The position numbers and the translations under genes are program-made. From assembly GCA_024760525.1 (NCBI GenBank), contig CP060499.1:1178001-1242000 (forward strand): a DNA stretch of 64,000 bases, read 5' to 3'. Each line of letters opens with the position of its first letter. Position 1 is the stretch's first letter. Origin of the DNA: Nitrospira sp. GTDB taxonomy: Bacteria; Nitrospirota; Nitrospiria; Nitrospirales; Nitrospiraceae. The notes below the pieces were generated by a model that was given only the letters and a program-made list of their open reading frames with translations, was not told where the DNA came from and made no database searches. Shown piece after piece: positions 24,946-33,350 of the stretch.

Positions 24946-25767
24946 TTACCGCTTCGTGCCGATTAAAATGAAGCTGGTGGTCCTGGCATTGTTGAGGGCC
25001 GCACTGTACAGCCGGTGTGTTGGTGCATCGTAAAAGGCCACCCCAGTGACTGTGTCGGTTCCATGGGAACAGGCGCCACCTCCGAATGTCACCGAGGTAT
25101 GAAACACATTTCCCTTTGCACGAGGAGATAGGGTGCCAGCAAAGGCGCATCCATCTGTTGAATGACCTGAAAAAGTTCCTGCTGAGTCTACTGTCACCGT
25201 GACCGTGTGGTTGTCCGCACGGAGCCCACCATAATTCCCGGCTACCAGATTCAGATTTGTGGCCGACTCAGAGTCCGCATCGTACGTAGTCGTAAAGCTC
25301 TCTGTGTCGCCATTGAAATACGCGATCGTCCCGCGAAAGTTCTCTTTCATACCATAGGTGCCACTCATTGTCGCAGCACGAATGCCCGCGCCTTCCAAAT
25401 TGAAATCCCTGGTGTTCGAGGAACCGAAGGAGCCGGAGTGCGACGTGCCAGTGCCCTGAACCAGTCCAGCCAGAACGGTGGGATTGTCTTTTGCCGCATA
25501 GAAGACCCAATAGGAGCCGTCATCGAGGACCAGTCCACGGACTGTGCGACTCGTGGGAGTCGCGCCGGTCCATCGACCTTCAGCTGATGGGGCTGTTGGC
25601 CGCGGCATAGAAGAAGGGGGATTTTCGCCATACTCGCCTCCACCCCCACAGGCGACGGAAGCGAACCCACTATTTATGCAATTGGTCAGGTTGCCACATG
25701 CAACGAGCCCACTCATCAAACAGACTGTCAGAAGGCATTTCATCGTGTTCGGCCATGTCGTGCGCAT
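24946..25767 (-). CDS. Hypothetical lipoprotein, beta-rich
   Basis: A 273-residue protein with a lipobox (LMSGLVAC followed by GNLTNC) and a long, Gly/Thr/Ser-rich beta pattern (EGRWTGATPTSRTVRGLVLD, then NLVAGNYGGLRAD, DSAGTFSGHSTDGCAFAGTL, VTGVAFYD). The repeated short strands with alternating polar and apolar residues suggest a beta-barrel or lipocalin-like fold exposed to the periplasm or surface. Start at ATG 25767, where TTGAGG precedes at normal spacing; the frame to 25848 is longer than needed. It lies within the element but looks like accessory cargo. Function unknown. Confidence 0.65.
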   Translation of the reverse strand: MRTTWPNTMKCLLTVCLMSGLVACGNLTNCINSGFASVACGGGGEYGENPPSSMPRPTAPSAEGRWTGATPTSRTVRGLVLDDGSYWVFYAAKDNPTVLAGLVQGTGTSHSGSFGSSNTRDFNLEGAGIRAATMSGTYGMKENFRGTIAYFNGDTESFTTTYDADSESATNLNLVAGNYGGLRADNHTVTVTVDSAGTFSGHSTDGCAFAGTLSPRAKGNVFHTSVTFGGGACSHGTDTVTGVAFYDAPTHRLYSAALNNARTTSFILIGTKR

Positions 25768-26142
25768 GGTTGTCGCCTCAACCCGAGAGCGAAAGGTAGA
25801 GGGTGTTGCACCCGTTCTCAGTATAACAAGAGGGTAATCCCCCTCCATTGGGGGAGAGAAAACGGGGAACGCAACGCGAGACGATGCCGGCGTGCCCGTC
25901 TTGACGCAGGCTGCATCGACCAGTGATCCAGGCGCGGTCCTGGCGTCTTTGGAAAGTAAGCGAGAGGCCGATTTTAAGAGGTTGCAGGATATGGCTGTTG
26001 CCCGTAGTTGTCTTACATTTCTTGTATCGTTTTGCCTATGTTCTTTTGCTCCCGCGCCCGGACTCTCCTCCGATGAACAGAATCAGGCACAGGTTGGTGA
26101 TTGACGTGAAGCGTCTCGACTTGGGCTGGTGCAGGTGAGCTG
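25768..26142. other. Region upstream of the mobilisation genes (candidate oriT zone)
   Basis: Lies just before mobC and the relaxase, where oriT is usually found. It contains a stem CCCCC-TCCATT-GGGGG near 25839-25854 next to AGAGAAAACGGGG. A 37-codon plus-strand frame (25991-26104) with a signal-like N-terminus (CLTFLVSFCLCSF) and AAGAGG upstream is possible but doubtful. No nic sequence can be named with confidence. Confidence 0.35.
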
Positions 26143-26694
26143 ATGGGGCAGACGGCCAAACGGACGACCACGATCACGGTGGATCTGGGTGAACTGAAAG
26201 CGCCCTGGCAGACTTGGTGTCAGGACCACGGCGTCACGCCGAGCCATGCGTTGCGGAACGCCCTTCGGCAGGCCATGGATCGGAGAGCAACGCGGGCTCC
26301 TGCACCTCGGCTGCGGGTCATGCCCAAGCGAGAACGAGCCAACGCTCGCATCGAACTGAACCTGACGACCTCAGAGCTTGCCGCTCTGAAGCGCATGGCC
26401 GGTCACGAAGGCTATGTGCCGACGAAATGGGTGGTGGCGATGGTGCGAGCTAAGTTGACCGGGCAGCCGCAGGTAGGACAGTCGGAACTGGAGACATTGG
26501 CTCGGTCGAATCAACAACTCCTCGCATTGGGGAGGAACCTGAACCAGATTGCCAAAGTTCTGAATACTGCGCCTCAAAACAGAACAGCGTTTCGGGTTGA
26601 GGTCGTCACCGAACTTTCTCGCGTGATTCAGGCTCATACGAAGAAGGTGTCCGATGTCTTACGCGGGACCGTGGAGAGATGGCACCTTCAATGA
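26143..26694 (+). CDS. MobC-like relaxosome accessory protein
   Basis: A 183-residue basic protein. The N-terminal part (TITVDLGELKAPWQTWCQ, a helix-rich DNA-binding-like region) is followed by ARIELNLTTSELAALKRMAG and the typical C-terminal MobC segment LLALGRNLNQIAKVLN, with the L-x-x-x-G-x-N-L-N-Q-I-A motif. MobC proteins bind oriT and help the relaxase nick. The stop overlaps the relaxase start by 16 bases, showing a mob operon. Confidence 0.88.
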   Translation: MGQTAKRTTTITVDLGELKAPWQTWCQDHGVTPSHALRNALRQAMDRRATRAPAPRLRVMPKRERANARIELNLTTSELAALKRMAGHEGYVPTKWVVAMVRAKLTGQPQVGQSELETLARSNQQLLALGRNLNQIAKVLNTAPQNRTAFRVEVVTELSRVIQAHTKKVSDVLRGTVERWHLQ

Positions 26695-27674
26695 CCCCGC
26701 CAACCAACCGGATCGACGAGAAGCTCGATGAGTGGGGGAGTCGGCTCTTCAACATCTCAACCGAGACCCTACCGCGGCCGCGTAGTAGCAAGCGCAATCC
26801 TCTTGGCTCAGCCAAGCCCGTAAGTACCGGCGGGCGGCTCAGCACGCCGCAGGCTCGTGCGACCTATGTGCGGCAGAAACTGCAGGCCATGGTCCGCCAT
26901 GCTCCACAAGTGGTGGTAAAACTCGTCAAGGCGCCGAAGGGTATGAAGGGGATCTCGAACAACCTCACGTACATTTCGCGTGATGGCCAACTCGAGATCG
27001 AGGATCAGGACGGCCAGGTTATTCAAGGCAGGGCCGCCGTGGAGGATCTGAAGACCGAATGGCGCGACGGCGGCATGCCGATCGCCGCGGACTCTACGAT
27101 GCGCGATGCCTTTCACCTCGTCCTCTCCATGCCGACACGCACCGATCCGTTGTCGGTGCAACGCGCGGCGCGTGAGTTTGCGAAGCGGGAGTTCTCCGGT
27201 TTTCAGTACGCGATGGTCCTCCACACGTTTGAGACCGATCCGGATCCGGACCCAGCTCCGCACCCGCATGTTCACCTGACAGTGAAGGCCGCCAGTCTCG
27301 ATGGGGCTCGCTTAAATCCGAGGAAGGCGGACCTCCAACGCTGGCGAGAGGGGTTTGCGGAATCGTTAAGAGAGCATGGTATCGAGGCCACCACGACCAG
27401 TCGCCTCCACCGTACGAACCAGGAACGCTGGACCGTGCGGCATCTGCATGAAGCGAGCAGGAAAGGGAAGACGCTAGAGAGGATGAAACGCACAACGCGG
27501 CGATCTGTGCAAGCCCAGGAGGTCATGCGAAATTATGAGCAGGTGATGCGAGCGTTAGCCCGGTCAGATCGAGGGGAAGATCGGCAACTGGCCGCAGACC
27601 TGGTCCGTTATTTGAGTGAGCGATCGCAGGAAATCCCGAAGACTCGTTCGCAGGAGCGCGACCGCTCTTCTTAA
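26679..27674 (+). CDS. VirD2/MobA-type relaxase
   Basis: A 331-residue relaxase. KLVKAPKGMKGISNNLTYIS is the N-terminal core, FHLVLSMPTRTDP a central strand, and HPHVHLTVKAASLDGARLNP carries the metal-binding His triad (H-x-H-x-H type motif III). It would nick oriT and pilot the strand through the type IV channel. The C-terminal tail is charged and helical. Other P-type relaxases use a Tyr near the N-terminus; here Tyr may be the one in LTYIS or the upstream ATYVRQ. Coupled to mobC by overlap. Confidence 0.88.
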   Translation: MAPSMTPPTNRIDEKLDEWGSRLFNISTETLPRPRSSKRNPLGSAKPVSTGGRLSTPQARATYVRQKLQAMVRHAPQVVVKLVKAPKGMKGISNNLTYISRDGQLEIEDQDGQVIQGRAAVEDLKTEWRDGGMPIAADSTMRDAFHLVLSMPTRTDPLSVQRAAREFAKREFSGFQYAMVLHTFETDPDPDPAPHPHVHLTVKAASLDGARLNPRKADLQRWREGFAESLREHGIEATTTSRLHRTNQERWTVRHLHEASRKGKTLERMKRTTRRSVQAQEVMRNYEQVMRALARSDRGEDRQLAADLVRYLSERSQEIPKTRSQERDRSS

Positions 27675-28090
27675 GGTACTGCACCGTCCGTTTCTTGATC
27701 CTTACATGGACCAGCTCGGCCCACAGGATTGGTTTTGGTCCCGCTTCACGCGCGGCCCCAAGACCATGTCTACAATCATTGGTTCTACAAGCCGCCGTTG
27801 AATGAACAGCATCAGCGCATGGAGCGCTTCACTGCGCCATTTACCGTCCTGAGACCCCTGACGCCGTTGAAAATGTCTTATGAAGCCGCAAAGAAACGCG
27901 CCGAGCCCTATACCAAAATTGTGGGAGAACTTCCAGAGATGCGGCGAGACACTGTTGGTCTGGTGAAGAAGGCGATGGAAGACAAGCGATGTGCCTATGT
28001 GATTGTAAACAATCGATCACGATACAGGCATTGATGACCGTCTTGCAGGCCAACGAGTGCGAGCAGGAAGGCGCATCTGGTCACGCTTAT
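27664..28090 (+). pseudogene. DUF72-family protein, larger C-terminal remnant (copy 3)
   Basis: In one frame LHRPFLDPYMDQLGP is readable, then after a shift HWFYKPPLNEQHQ, LRPLTPLKMSYEAAKKRAEP, KIVGELPEMRRDTVGLVKKA and AYVIVNNRS. After that about 18 bases covering the E-G-N-A-P-L stretch are deleted and the tail (QALMTVLQANE) continues in another frame. Several disruptions make it non-functional. It lies directly after the relaxase. Confidence 0.7.
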
Positions 28091-28226
28091 AGTGGTGACT
28101 TACTTTGATATGTGCCTAGCATGCTTTAATCGGTGAGGAATAACTACGCGTAGAGCTTCTTCAAATTTCACTCATCCAACCGGCAGATATTTCAGTGCGG
28201 ATACAATGTCGCCGACATCTATTCAA

Positions 28227-29270
28227 TCATTGACATGTTATCGCAGTGTTTGTCTCGGAGACCGCTACAGTCACGCTAGTGACTGAGTATTCAACGACAG
28301 AGCCGGGGTTGGCTTTCGCTGGATAAAAAAGCGCCAAATTCATTCCATCGCTCACCGAGCTGCGATAAATGACTCCGTCATAGCCACACCGTTTGATGAA
28401 TTCACACAAAAATTGACTGGGAGTGTAGTCGACCGCCGCAGCTTGAGGAAGGACGGGCGTGGTGAGTTCTAACCCAAGGCGTTCGAGAAATGGTAAATCA
28501 TTTCTCATTCTTTGGATATCGAGAGCATCGGCTAGCAGAAACGGCGAAACAGTCTTTCGTGGTCCGCGTAGATCAACGAGTCTAAGGTCAGTAGGAGTTC
28601 TGAAGTCGGCCACGCAAGCTCTTTCACCTGTATGAGGTCTAATTTCAGATACTGCGGTTCTTGGATGTGAACCCAAATATAGGTAGGGGATGCCTGCAGG
28701 ATTCGCCCGTCCGTGGGCGGCGATCCGTCTATCTGGCGCACCCATCTTCTCGATAGAAAATGGAACCTCTTCTGTTTTTATACGCGCACGATACCAAACG
28801 TCGGGTACTTCTCCCGACATTATGATTAAGTGATCAAGGAGCTGCTCTAAACGATCCTCGTCGAGTTTAATATTGGGGAAGAAGCGGTTTCGATACATCA
28901 ATTCTTCTCGAAGCTTTTCCCACTCGCTCAATCTATCTTTGTCAACGATTTCGGAAGGCAGAAACGGCTTTCTGACTATCTCACCGTCATCCAACACCTC
29001 GCTCAGGAGCTCCTTTGCTTTGGCCTCATTCATTACTGGGCTCGAAAATAAACCCCAATCATCCCGAAACCAATGAACAAGTAAATTGCCATTCGCATCC
29101 GAGCGGTATGCACTTACTAATAGCTCAAAATATTCTTGCAACTGCTTCGGGTTAAGAACCGGCTGATTTTCAGCTGAGCAGAATGAACATTTGCCTTTTG
29201 CTGTCGACAAATGAGGGAAGATGCTGAGACGAAGACCGCGATCACCGAAGCATTCTGGACAACACTGCAT
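28227..29270 (-). CDS. RES-domain protein with N-terminal zinc-finger/HEPN-type region
   Basis: A 347-residue protein. It starts with paired Cys motifs (CCPECF and CSFC) like a zinc ribbon, continues with a helical region (residues about 40-160), and ends with a RES domain: VWYRARI (Arg), RANPAGIPYLYLGSHPRTAV followed by SEIRP (Glu), and YTPSQFLCEFIKRCGYDGVI (Ser region). RES proteins act on NAD+ or transfer ADP-ribose in toxin-antitoxin systems. It is the last gene of a tight three-gene operon after sce7726- and sce7725-like genes (gap six bases). It is the likely toxic effector of that unit; this is inference. Confidence 0.85.
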   Translation of the reverse strand: MQCCPECFGDRGLRLSIFPHLSTAKGKCSFCSAENQPVLNPKQLQEYFELLVSAYRSDANGNLLVHWFRDDWGLFSSPVMNEAKAKELLSEVLDDGEIVRKPFLPSEIVDKDRLSEWEKLREELMYRNRFFPNIKLDEDRLEQLLDHLIIMSGEVPDVWYRARIKTEEVPFSIEKMGAPDRRIAAHGRANPAGIPYLYLGSHPRTAVSEIRPHTGERACVADFRTPTDLRLVDLRGPRKTVSPFLLADALDIQRMRNDLPFLERLGLELTTPVLPQAAAVDYTPSQFLCEFIKRCGYDGVIYRSSVSDGMNLALFYPAKANPGSVVEYSVTSVTVAVSETNTAITCQ

Positions 29271-29276
29271 GGTGAG

Positions 29277-30221
29277 CTAATTCGCTGAATCAAAGTAACG
29301 GGCGAGCGTCTCGATGTGATGATTCATCGAAAGTTTCTTGATATATCCCAAGCCAGGAAAATGTCCTCGCCTGTGAAGCTCGCGAAACTCTTGGACTGCT
29401 GATGTCTCCTCTATCTTGTAGTGTTTTTTCTTCAGAATCGAGATCATCTTTTCCAGCGCCTCAGCAAACTTTCCTGCGGGGTCTTGGGGCGTATCCTGTC
29501 GATCAGACACGAAATGATAAATCTGCATTGCATCATCTTTGTCTGGGTCGATAAATGTAAGATGGATTGCAACCGCATAGGCCGGTCCCCCAGTTTCGCT
29601 GTAATCATCACCAACGATTAGAAAATCGCCGAAACCATCCATGCCTTCATCCGGGTAGGTAACGTGAAGATCAGAAAAAAACTCGAGTTCTTCATAATCT
29701 CGATTTCGCTTTCTTTGAAAGCCGTCTCTTAAGAGTACTCTATGTGCCTGTTTGAAATGCTTTTGGTAAAGTTTTCCGCAAAATCGATCAACAAAGATAT
29801 GGCATTGTTCTTTCATCGACACGCTTAACTTGACCGACAGAGTTTTGGCATCGGTAAAACCCGCATGTATGAAACACGGTGAGTGGTCAGAGTGATCTTC
29901 GAAACATTCGAGTGCTTCAGCAACTGACATGTGGGGCTTGAGAAGAATTCCTGCTGATATTCCAGGTAAGTTAAGAAATTCCTCTTGTAAGAGTTCTGTC
30001 AATGGTTCCCCTGATTCTGACAAGTCGCCATGGTGTGGATTTACAATGACGATTGCGTGGCCCTCGACCTCAGCAACAGCTTTTAGCGTTCTGCTAAGCC
30101 CATTCAAAGTTTCCTTGACTGGTTCAATAATCGGACAAAAATTTGCCTCCTGAAGAATAGAGGCCATTTCTCTTATCGTTATCAGTTCATACTGTTTTCC
30201 GCGAAAATATGGATGATACAT
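29277..30221 (-). CDS. sce7725-family beta protein
   Basis: A 314-residue protein beginning MYHPYFRGKQYELITIREMA, with NFCPIIEPVKETLNGLSRTL and the IVIVNPHHGDLSESG segment. These are the marks of the sce7725 family (distant relatives of T4 beta protein), which is usually found beside sce7726 proteins. The rest alternates strands and helices like a TIM-barrel-related enzyme (AGILLKPHMSVAEALECFED, CFIHAGFTDA). Its biochemical role is unknown. It sits between the nuclease-like gene (gap four bases) and the RES gene, all on the minus strand. Confidence 0.85.
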   Translation of the reverse strand: MYHPYFRGKQYELITIREMASILQEANFCPIIEPVKETLNGLSRTLKAVAEVEGHAIVIVNPHHGDLSESGEPLTELLQEEFLNLPGISAGILLKPHMSVAEALECFEDHSDHSPCFIHAGFTDAKTLSVKLSVSMKEQCHIFVDRFCGKLYQKHFKQAHRVLLRDGFQRKRNRDYEELEFFSDLHVTYPDEGMDGFGDFLIVGDDYSETGGPAYAVAIHLTFIDPDKDDAMQIYHFVSDRQDTPQDPAGKFAEALEKMISILKKKHYKIEETSAVQEFRELHRRGHFPGLGYIKKLSMNHHIETLARYFDSAN

Positions 30222-30225
30222 ACGC

Positions 30226-31122
30226 TTATGCCCAGACCATGGAGTCTTTTAAACGCGTGTTCACTGCTGAAACGAGTCTCTCATGGTCCAGTTTGCGAAG
30301 AGGTACGGAGAGGGCTGCCGTCTTCAGTGAGTAAGGAAGCCGAGCAACCAATTCCGAGAGTGGTAGTAGGTTGCGCGTTGTCCTGAGGACTCTCACCATG
30401 CCTTCGTGTGCCTCACGCGGTTTCAGCCTAATGAATAATTCTCGAAGCGCTGCGTTTAATTCAGTGTTGGGTACCAACGGAGTTCGCACTCCGAGTGCAA
30501 GTAGAATTGAGCGTGCTTCTTGCGTCCGAATCGAGTCAAATATTACATCGGGCCGAGTGCGTTCTGGTTGATCTAATGCTTCTCTTAACCTTGAAATGTG
30601 ATAGCGCTTGCTTAGACGCATCACGCCTACGTAGGAAGGTACTGAGCAGAGAACCGAAGAAACGTGATCTTCAGCGGCAACAACATACACTTTGGCGAAT
30701 ACTTTGCCATATGCATCCACTTGTCGCTCCAGCCTGCTGAGAGAGTCACGTTCGGACTTAATTTCGTAAACTGTCGATGTGCCATTGAGAATCGCAACAT
30801 CGGCTTTACATTCACGTACGCGAAATTCAGTTAGCATCGAAGCATTTTTTAACCCGTGTATGCCGAGCAATATGTTATGGGTGAGCGCTGCCTTATAAAT
30901 ATACTCATGTCGATAACCTTCGCGCTTTAGTAGTGCGAACGCTGCCTCGAACAGGTCCCTCACACGATCGGATGCAGGCAATGATTGACAGAGTCCAGAC
31001 TGAGTGGCCAATCTCGCAAAGATAGGCGATCTGCCTTTTCTCGCCATTTCCCGGACTACTCCTGAAGAAAAGAGCCGAGATAGTGCAGCTAATTGTTCTG
31101 ACGCGATGTTCGTCATAGTCAT
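30226..31122 (-). CDS. sce7726-family protein with PD-(D/E)XK-type nuclease core
   Basis: A 298-residue protein, first gene of the operon. The centre carries EFRVRECKADVAILNGTST followed by VYEIKSERDSLSRLERQ and AYGKVFAKVYVV: an Asp, then E-x-K after a short strand, the PD-(D/E)XK nuclease signature. The N-terminal helices (SGVVREMARKGRSP) and EYIYKAALTHNILLG match the sce7726 family as I know it. The C-terminus is a helical domain. A nuclease or nucleic-acid sensor role within a defence-like operon is plausible. The region is visibly AT-richer than neighbouring transfer genes. Confidence 0.85.
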   Translation of the reverse strand: MTMTNIASEQLAALSRLFSSGVVREMARKGRSPIFARLATQSGLCQSLPASDRVRDLFEAAFALLKREGYRHEYIYKAALTHNILLGIHGLKNASMLTEFRVRECKADVAILNGTSTVYEIKSERDSLSRLERQVDAYGKVFAKVYVVAAEDHVSSVLCSVPSYVGVMRLSKRYHISRLREALDQPERTRPDVIFDSIRTQEARSILLALGVRTPLVPNTELNAALRELFIRLKPREAHEGMVRVLRTTRNLLPLSELVARLPYSLKTAALSVPLRKLDHERLVSAVNTRLKDSMVWA

Positions 31123-31441
31123 ACTAATATGGCCTGAGTATGGTGCCTTCAGAAGAACTTTAACGCAATATACCTCAAACGCGCCCCTGCTTATATCATA
31201 ATGTCATTATATTTCATAGTGTTATAACCGCTATGCGTGCGGAGCAGAGCAATTTGTTCCGCCAAGCATGTGCACCTCGTTCGTACTGCGTTATGCCAGT
31301 CCAAATCCGGGGAGCCTCAACGTTTTCTCCGTTTACAGGAGACCCCGACGAGCCGGAGCATTTCTGCCCTAGACACTCCGCAGTCAACACAACTTGAACA
31401 ACTCATGGAGTTCCTGGTTTCGATATGTACGTTGGTTGGAC
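31123..31441. other. AT-rich leader between the sce operon and the ImmA gene
   Basis: About 320 bases without a supported gene. The part at 31180-31225 is very AT-rich with repeated TCATA/TATGA-like pieces and is a likely promoter/operator region for the minus-strand sce operon. Confidence 0.4.
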
Positions 31442-32362
31442 TCATAGGCCATGAATGCGCTCGATCTTATCTGCGAGGGTTTCGAAATCCTCCTCGCCGT
31501 CATCGGCGTCAAAGCTATGGTATCCGCTGCTCGACGGGAGCTGAATCAGGGAAAGCGTAAAATCATAGTTTTCCGAAACTATGCTCATCTCCTGGCAGGG
31601 TTCAGGAAACCAGATGCCAGCAGGATGGTTCAGCCCAAGTCGTGCGTCCGCGACAGAATCGGGGTGGGCAGCTATTGAAAGGTCTGGGACCGGAATGGCC
31701 CGACCCGAAGTCTTGAAATAATAGCGGGATTTCAGCGCGGATTTACTTGAGCGCGCCCAGAGTATGAAGCCATCACGAGAAACTACCAACACCGCCCGTT
31801 GTTCGGTATAGGCAAGCCAGCGCAGCGTCGCTGCTACCAGCGAGACCTCATACCGCTCTGCGCATTCGCTCAGCATGTCAAATGTAACAACTACGCTTGC
31901 GTTGATCTGCCGCCGATAATCATCGAAAGGCATCAACAAATATGCCGCGAAAGTATTGGCCTCGTTCTCGATATGCTTGTATTCAGAATTCCATCCAACG
32001 AAATCATGTTGACTGCAGCGCACCCCATTGGGGAATGCGAGACGGTGAATCAAGTAATGGCCGAATTCGTGTGCGAGCGTAAAGTTGATCCTACCCTTCG
32101 ATGGAATTGCGTTATTGTAAAAAATTCCCCAACCCTTTTTACCGGATGGTGCCCGAAAGAGCGCACCGTCGAAACCGGGCAAGTTGTCGCCCTTCACGAG
32201 TGACAGCGGGTCATCAGGAAACCAATGTTTGGAAAGATCTAGGGCGACTTCGGCAACCGAAATCGGAAAGTGATTGGGACCGTGAACAGTATTAAGAATG
32301 GCGGAGATGTCTACTGCCCAGCGCGTCGGTTTACGCACCTCTATCAATCTTTCTTGCCCCAT
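31442..32362 (-). CDS. ImmA/IrrE-family metallopeptidase
   Basis: A 306-residue protein with the zinc motif in LAHEFGHYLIH (H-E-x-x-H) and a downstream Glu-rich helix (IENEANTFAAYLLMPFDDYR), the ImmA/IrrE (DUF955) signature. Such peptidases cleave a partner repressor to switch on an element or a defence system. The start overlaps the upstream XRE regulator by 19 bases, giving a repressor-peptidase pair. It is encoded opposite to the ubiquitin-like operon, which it probably controls through the XRE protein. Confidence 0.92.
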   Translation of the reverse strand: MGQERLIEVRKPTRWAVDISAILNTVHGPNHFPISVAEVALDLSKHWFPDDPLSLVKGDNLPGFDGALFRAPSGKKGWGIFYNNAIPSKGRINFTLAHEFGHYLIHRLAFPNGVRCSQHDFVGWNSEYKHIENEANTFAAYLLMPFDDYRRQINASVVVTFDMLSECAERYEVSLVAATLRWLAYTEQRAVLVVSRDGFILWARSSKSALKSRYYFKTSGRAIPVPDLSIAAHPDSVADARLGLNHPAGIWFPEPCQEMSIVSENYDFTLSLIQLPSSSGYHSFDADDGEEDFETLADKIERIHGL

Positions 32363-32667
32363 ACTTTTACAAGCTCGCGCAGCTTCTCCTTGGTCGGATC
32401 GTCCAGGTCCTTATAATCCCTAAAGAATGCTTGATCTAGAACTTCCTCATTGGGAGCGGCTTTGGTCGCGCTGATTAGATAATCAGTCGTGACGCCCAAA
32501 ACGCTGGCAATCCTTGCGACCTTTTCAGCCGATGGGCGCGGCGGGTCCTTGTTCTCCAATTCCCATATGTAACTCTTGCTCGATTCAGTTAACTCTGCCA
32601 ACTTCTCCAATGTGTAACCCTGCTGTTTACGCAAATCTCTGATTTTCTTGCCGATTGGCGTCGTCAC
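32344..32667 (-). CDS. XRE-family helix-turn-helix repressor
   Basis: A 107-residue regulator: IGKKIRDLRKQQGYTLEKLA, ELTESSKSYIWELEN and PSAEKVARIASVLGVTTDYL form a classic Cro/CI-type HTH. The C-terminal 30 residues are a charged helix. It starts with GTG preceded by GGAGG. The ImmA/IrrE gene overlaps its end. Two near-identical direct repeats at 32682-32700 and 32740-32758, between it and the divergent operon, are likely binding sites. Confidence 0.92.
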   Translation of the reverse strand: MTTPIGKKIRDLRKQQGYTLEKLAELTESSKSYIWELENKDPPRPSAEKVARIASVLGVTTDYLISATKAAPNEEVLDQAFFRDYKDLDDPTKEKLRELVKVWGKKD

Positions 32668-32681
32668 TAGGTGCCCTCCAT

Positions 32682-32700
32682 AAGTTCTGAGTAATCATAC
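32682..32700 (+). promoter_or_regulatory. Putative XRE operator, repeat copy 1
   Basis: The 19-base element AAGTTCTGAGTAATCATAC is repeated 58 bases further on with four changes. It lies 15 bases upstream of the repressor start, in the divergent promoter region. Confidence 0.5.
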
Positions 32701-32739
32701 AACATGTACTTGACTAGAGGAAGAAGAATCGGTAGGATC

Positions 32740-32758
32740 AAGTTCAGAGTAGCGATAC
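32740..32758 (+). promoter_or_regulatory. Putative XRE operator, repeat copy 2
   Basis: AAGTTCAGAGTAGCGATAC, a near copy of the element at 32682, placed 36 bases before the first gene of the ubiquitin-like operon. Confidence 0.5.
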
Positions 32759-32793
32759 TTTTTGTTCTCAACCATCAGAAAGGAGACAGCATA

Positions 32794-33033
32794 ATGAAAC
32801 CTAGAAAAGGTCCTGAAACCCATCATGTCGTCCATAACCCACAGGGTGGCTGGGATGTTAAGCGAGGAGGGGCCGAACGCGCCACCAGTCACCACGATAC
32901 GAAGCGTGAAGCTATCGACGAGGGCCGAGAGGTCAGCCGCAATCAGGGCACAGAGCTCCGAATCCATAACCTCAATGGTCAAATCGGCAGCAGCGACAGC
33001 CACGGCGGTGATCCAAATCCACCTCGCGGGTAG
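32794..33033 (+). CDS. DUF2188-family protein
   Basis: A 79-residue basic protein: HHVVHNPQGGWDVKRGGAER, SHHDTKREAIDEGREVSRNQ and ELRIHNLNGQIGSSDSHGGD. The pattern of W-x-V-K-x-x-G, a Lys-x-x-A helix and a final I-H-x-x-x-G-x-I strand is DUF2188. AAAGGAGA precedes ATG 32794. It is the first gene of the plus-strand operon; DUF2188 proteins recur near stress and defence genes but their action is unknown. Confidence 0.85.
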   Translation: MKPRKGPETHHVVHNPQGGWDVKRGGAERATSHHDTKREAIDEGREVSRNQGTELRIHNLNGQIGSSDSHGGDPNPPRG

Positions 33034-33071
33034 AAAATTTATTAACAATCTTCAGAGAGAGGTAATCGCAA

Positions 33072-33350
33072 ATGATACAGGAAAAAGCAAGCCATCAAGT
33101 AGACGCCCCCGGCCACCAAAAGTCGTTCACGATCATCGTCAACGGACGCCGCCGTACTATCACAGATCACAAGCTAACCTACATCGAGGCTGTGCATTTG
33201 GCATACCCCGGAGAACAGCCATCCGAAACGGTTTCTTTCACAGTTACTTATTCTAATCCGCATGGCAAGGACGGCTCTCTTGTCGAGGGGCAGGAAGTCA
33301 AGGTTCAGGATGGGATGGTGTTAAATGTCCGTAAAACTGATCGCTCGTAG
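33072..33350 (+). CDS. Ubiquitin-like protein (multiubiquitin family, single Ubl)
   Basis: A 92-residue protein with one beta-grasp unit: FTIIVNGRRRTITDHKLTYI, then EAVHLAYPGE, SFTVTYSNPHGKDGSL, EGQEVKVQDGMVLNVRKTDR. This is the repeating unit of the multiubiquitin family; many members have two or three such units, this one has one. It ends in R-S rather than Gly-Gly. The E1-like gene begins 26 bases before its stop, so the two are translationally coupled. It is the likely modifier of the conjugation system. Confidence 0.85.
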   Translation: MIQEKASHQVDAPGHQKSFTIIVNGRRRTITDHKLTYIEAVHLAYPGEQPSETVSFTVTYSNPHGKDGSLVEGQEVKVQDGMVLNVRKTDRS

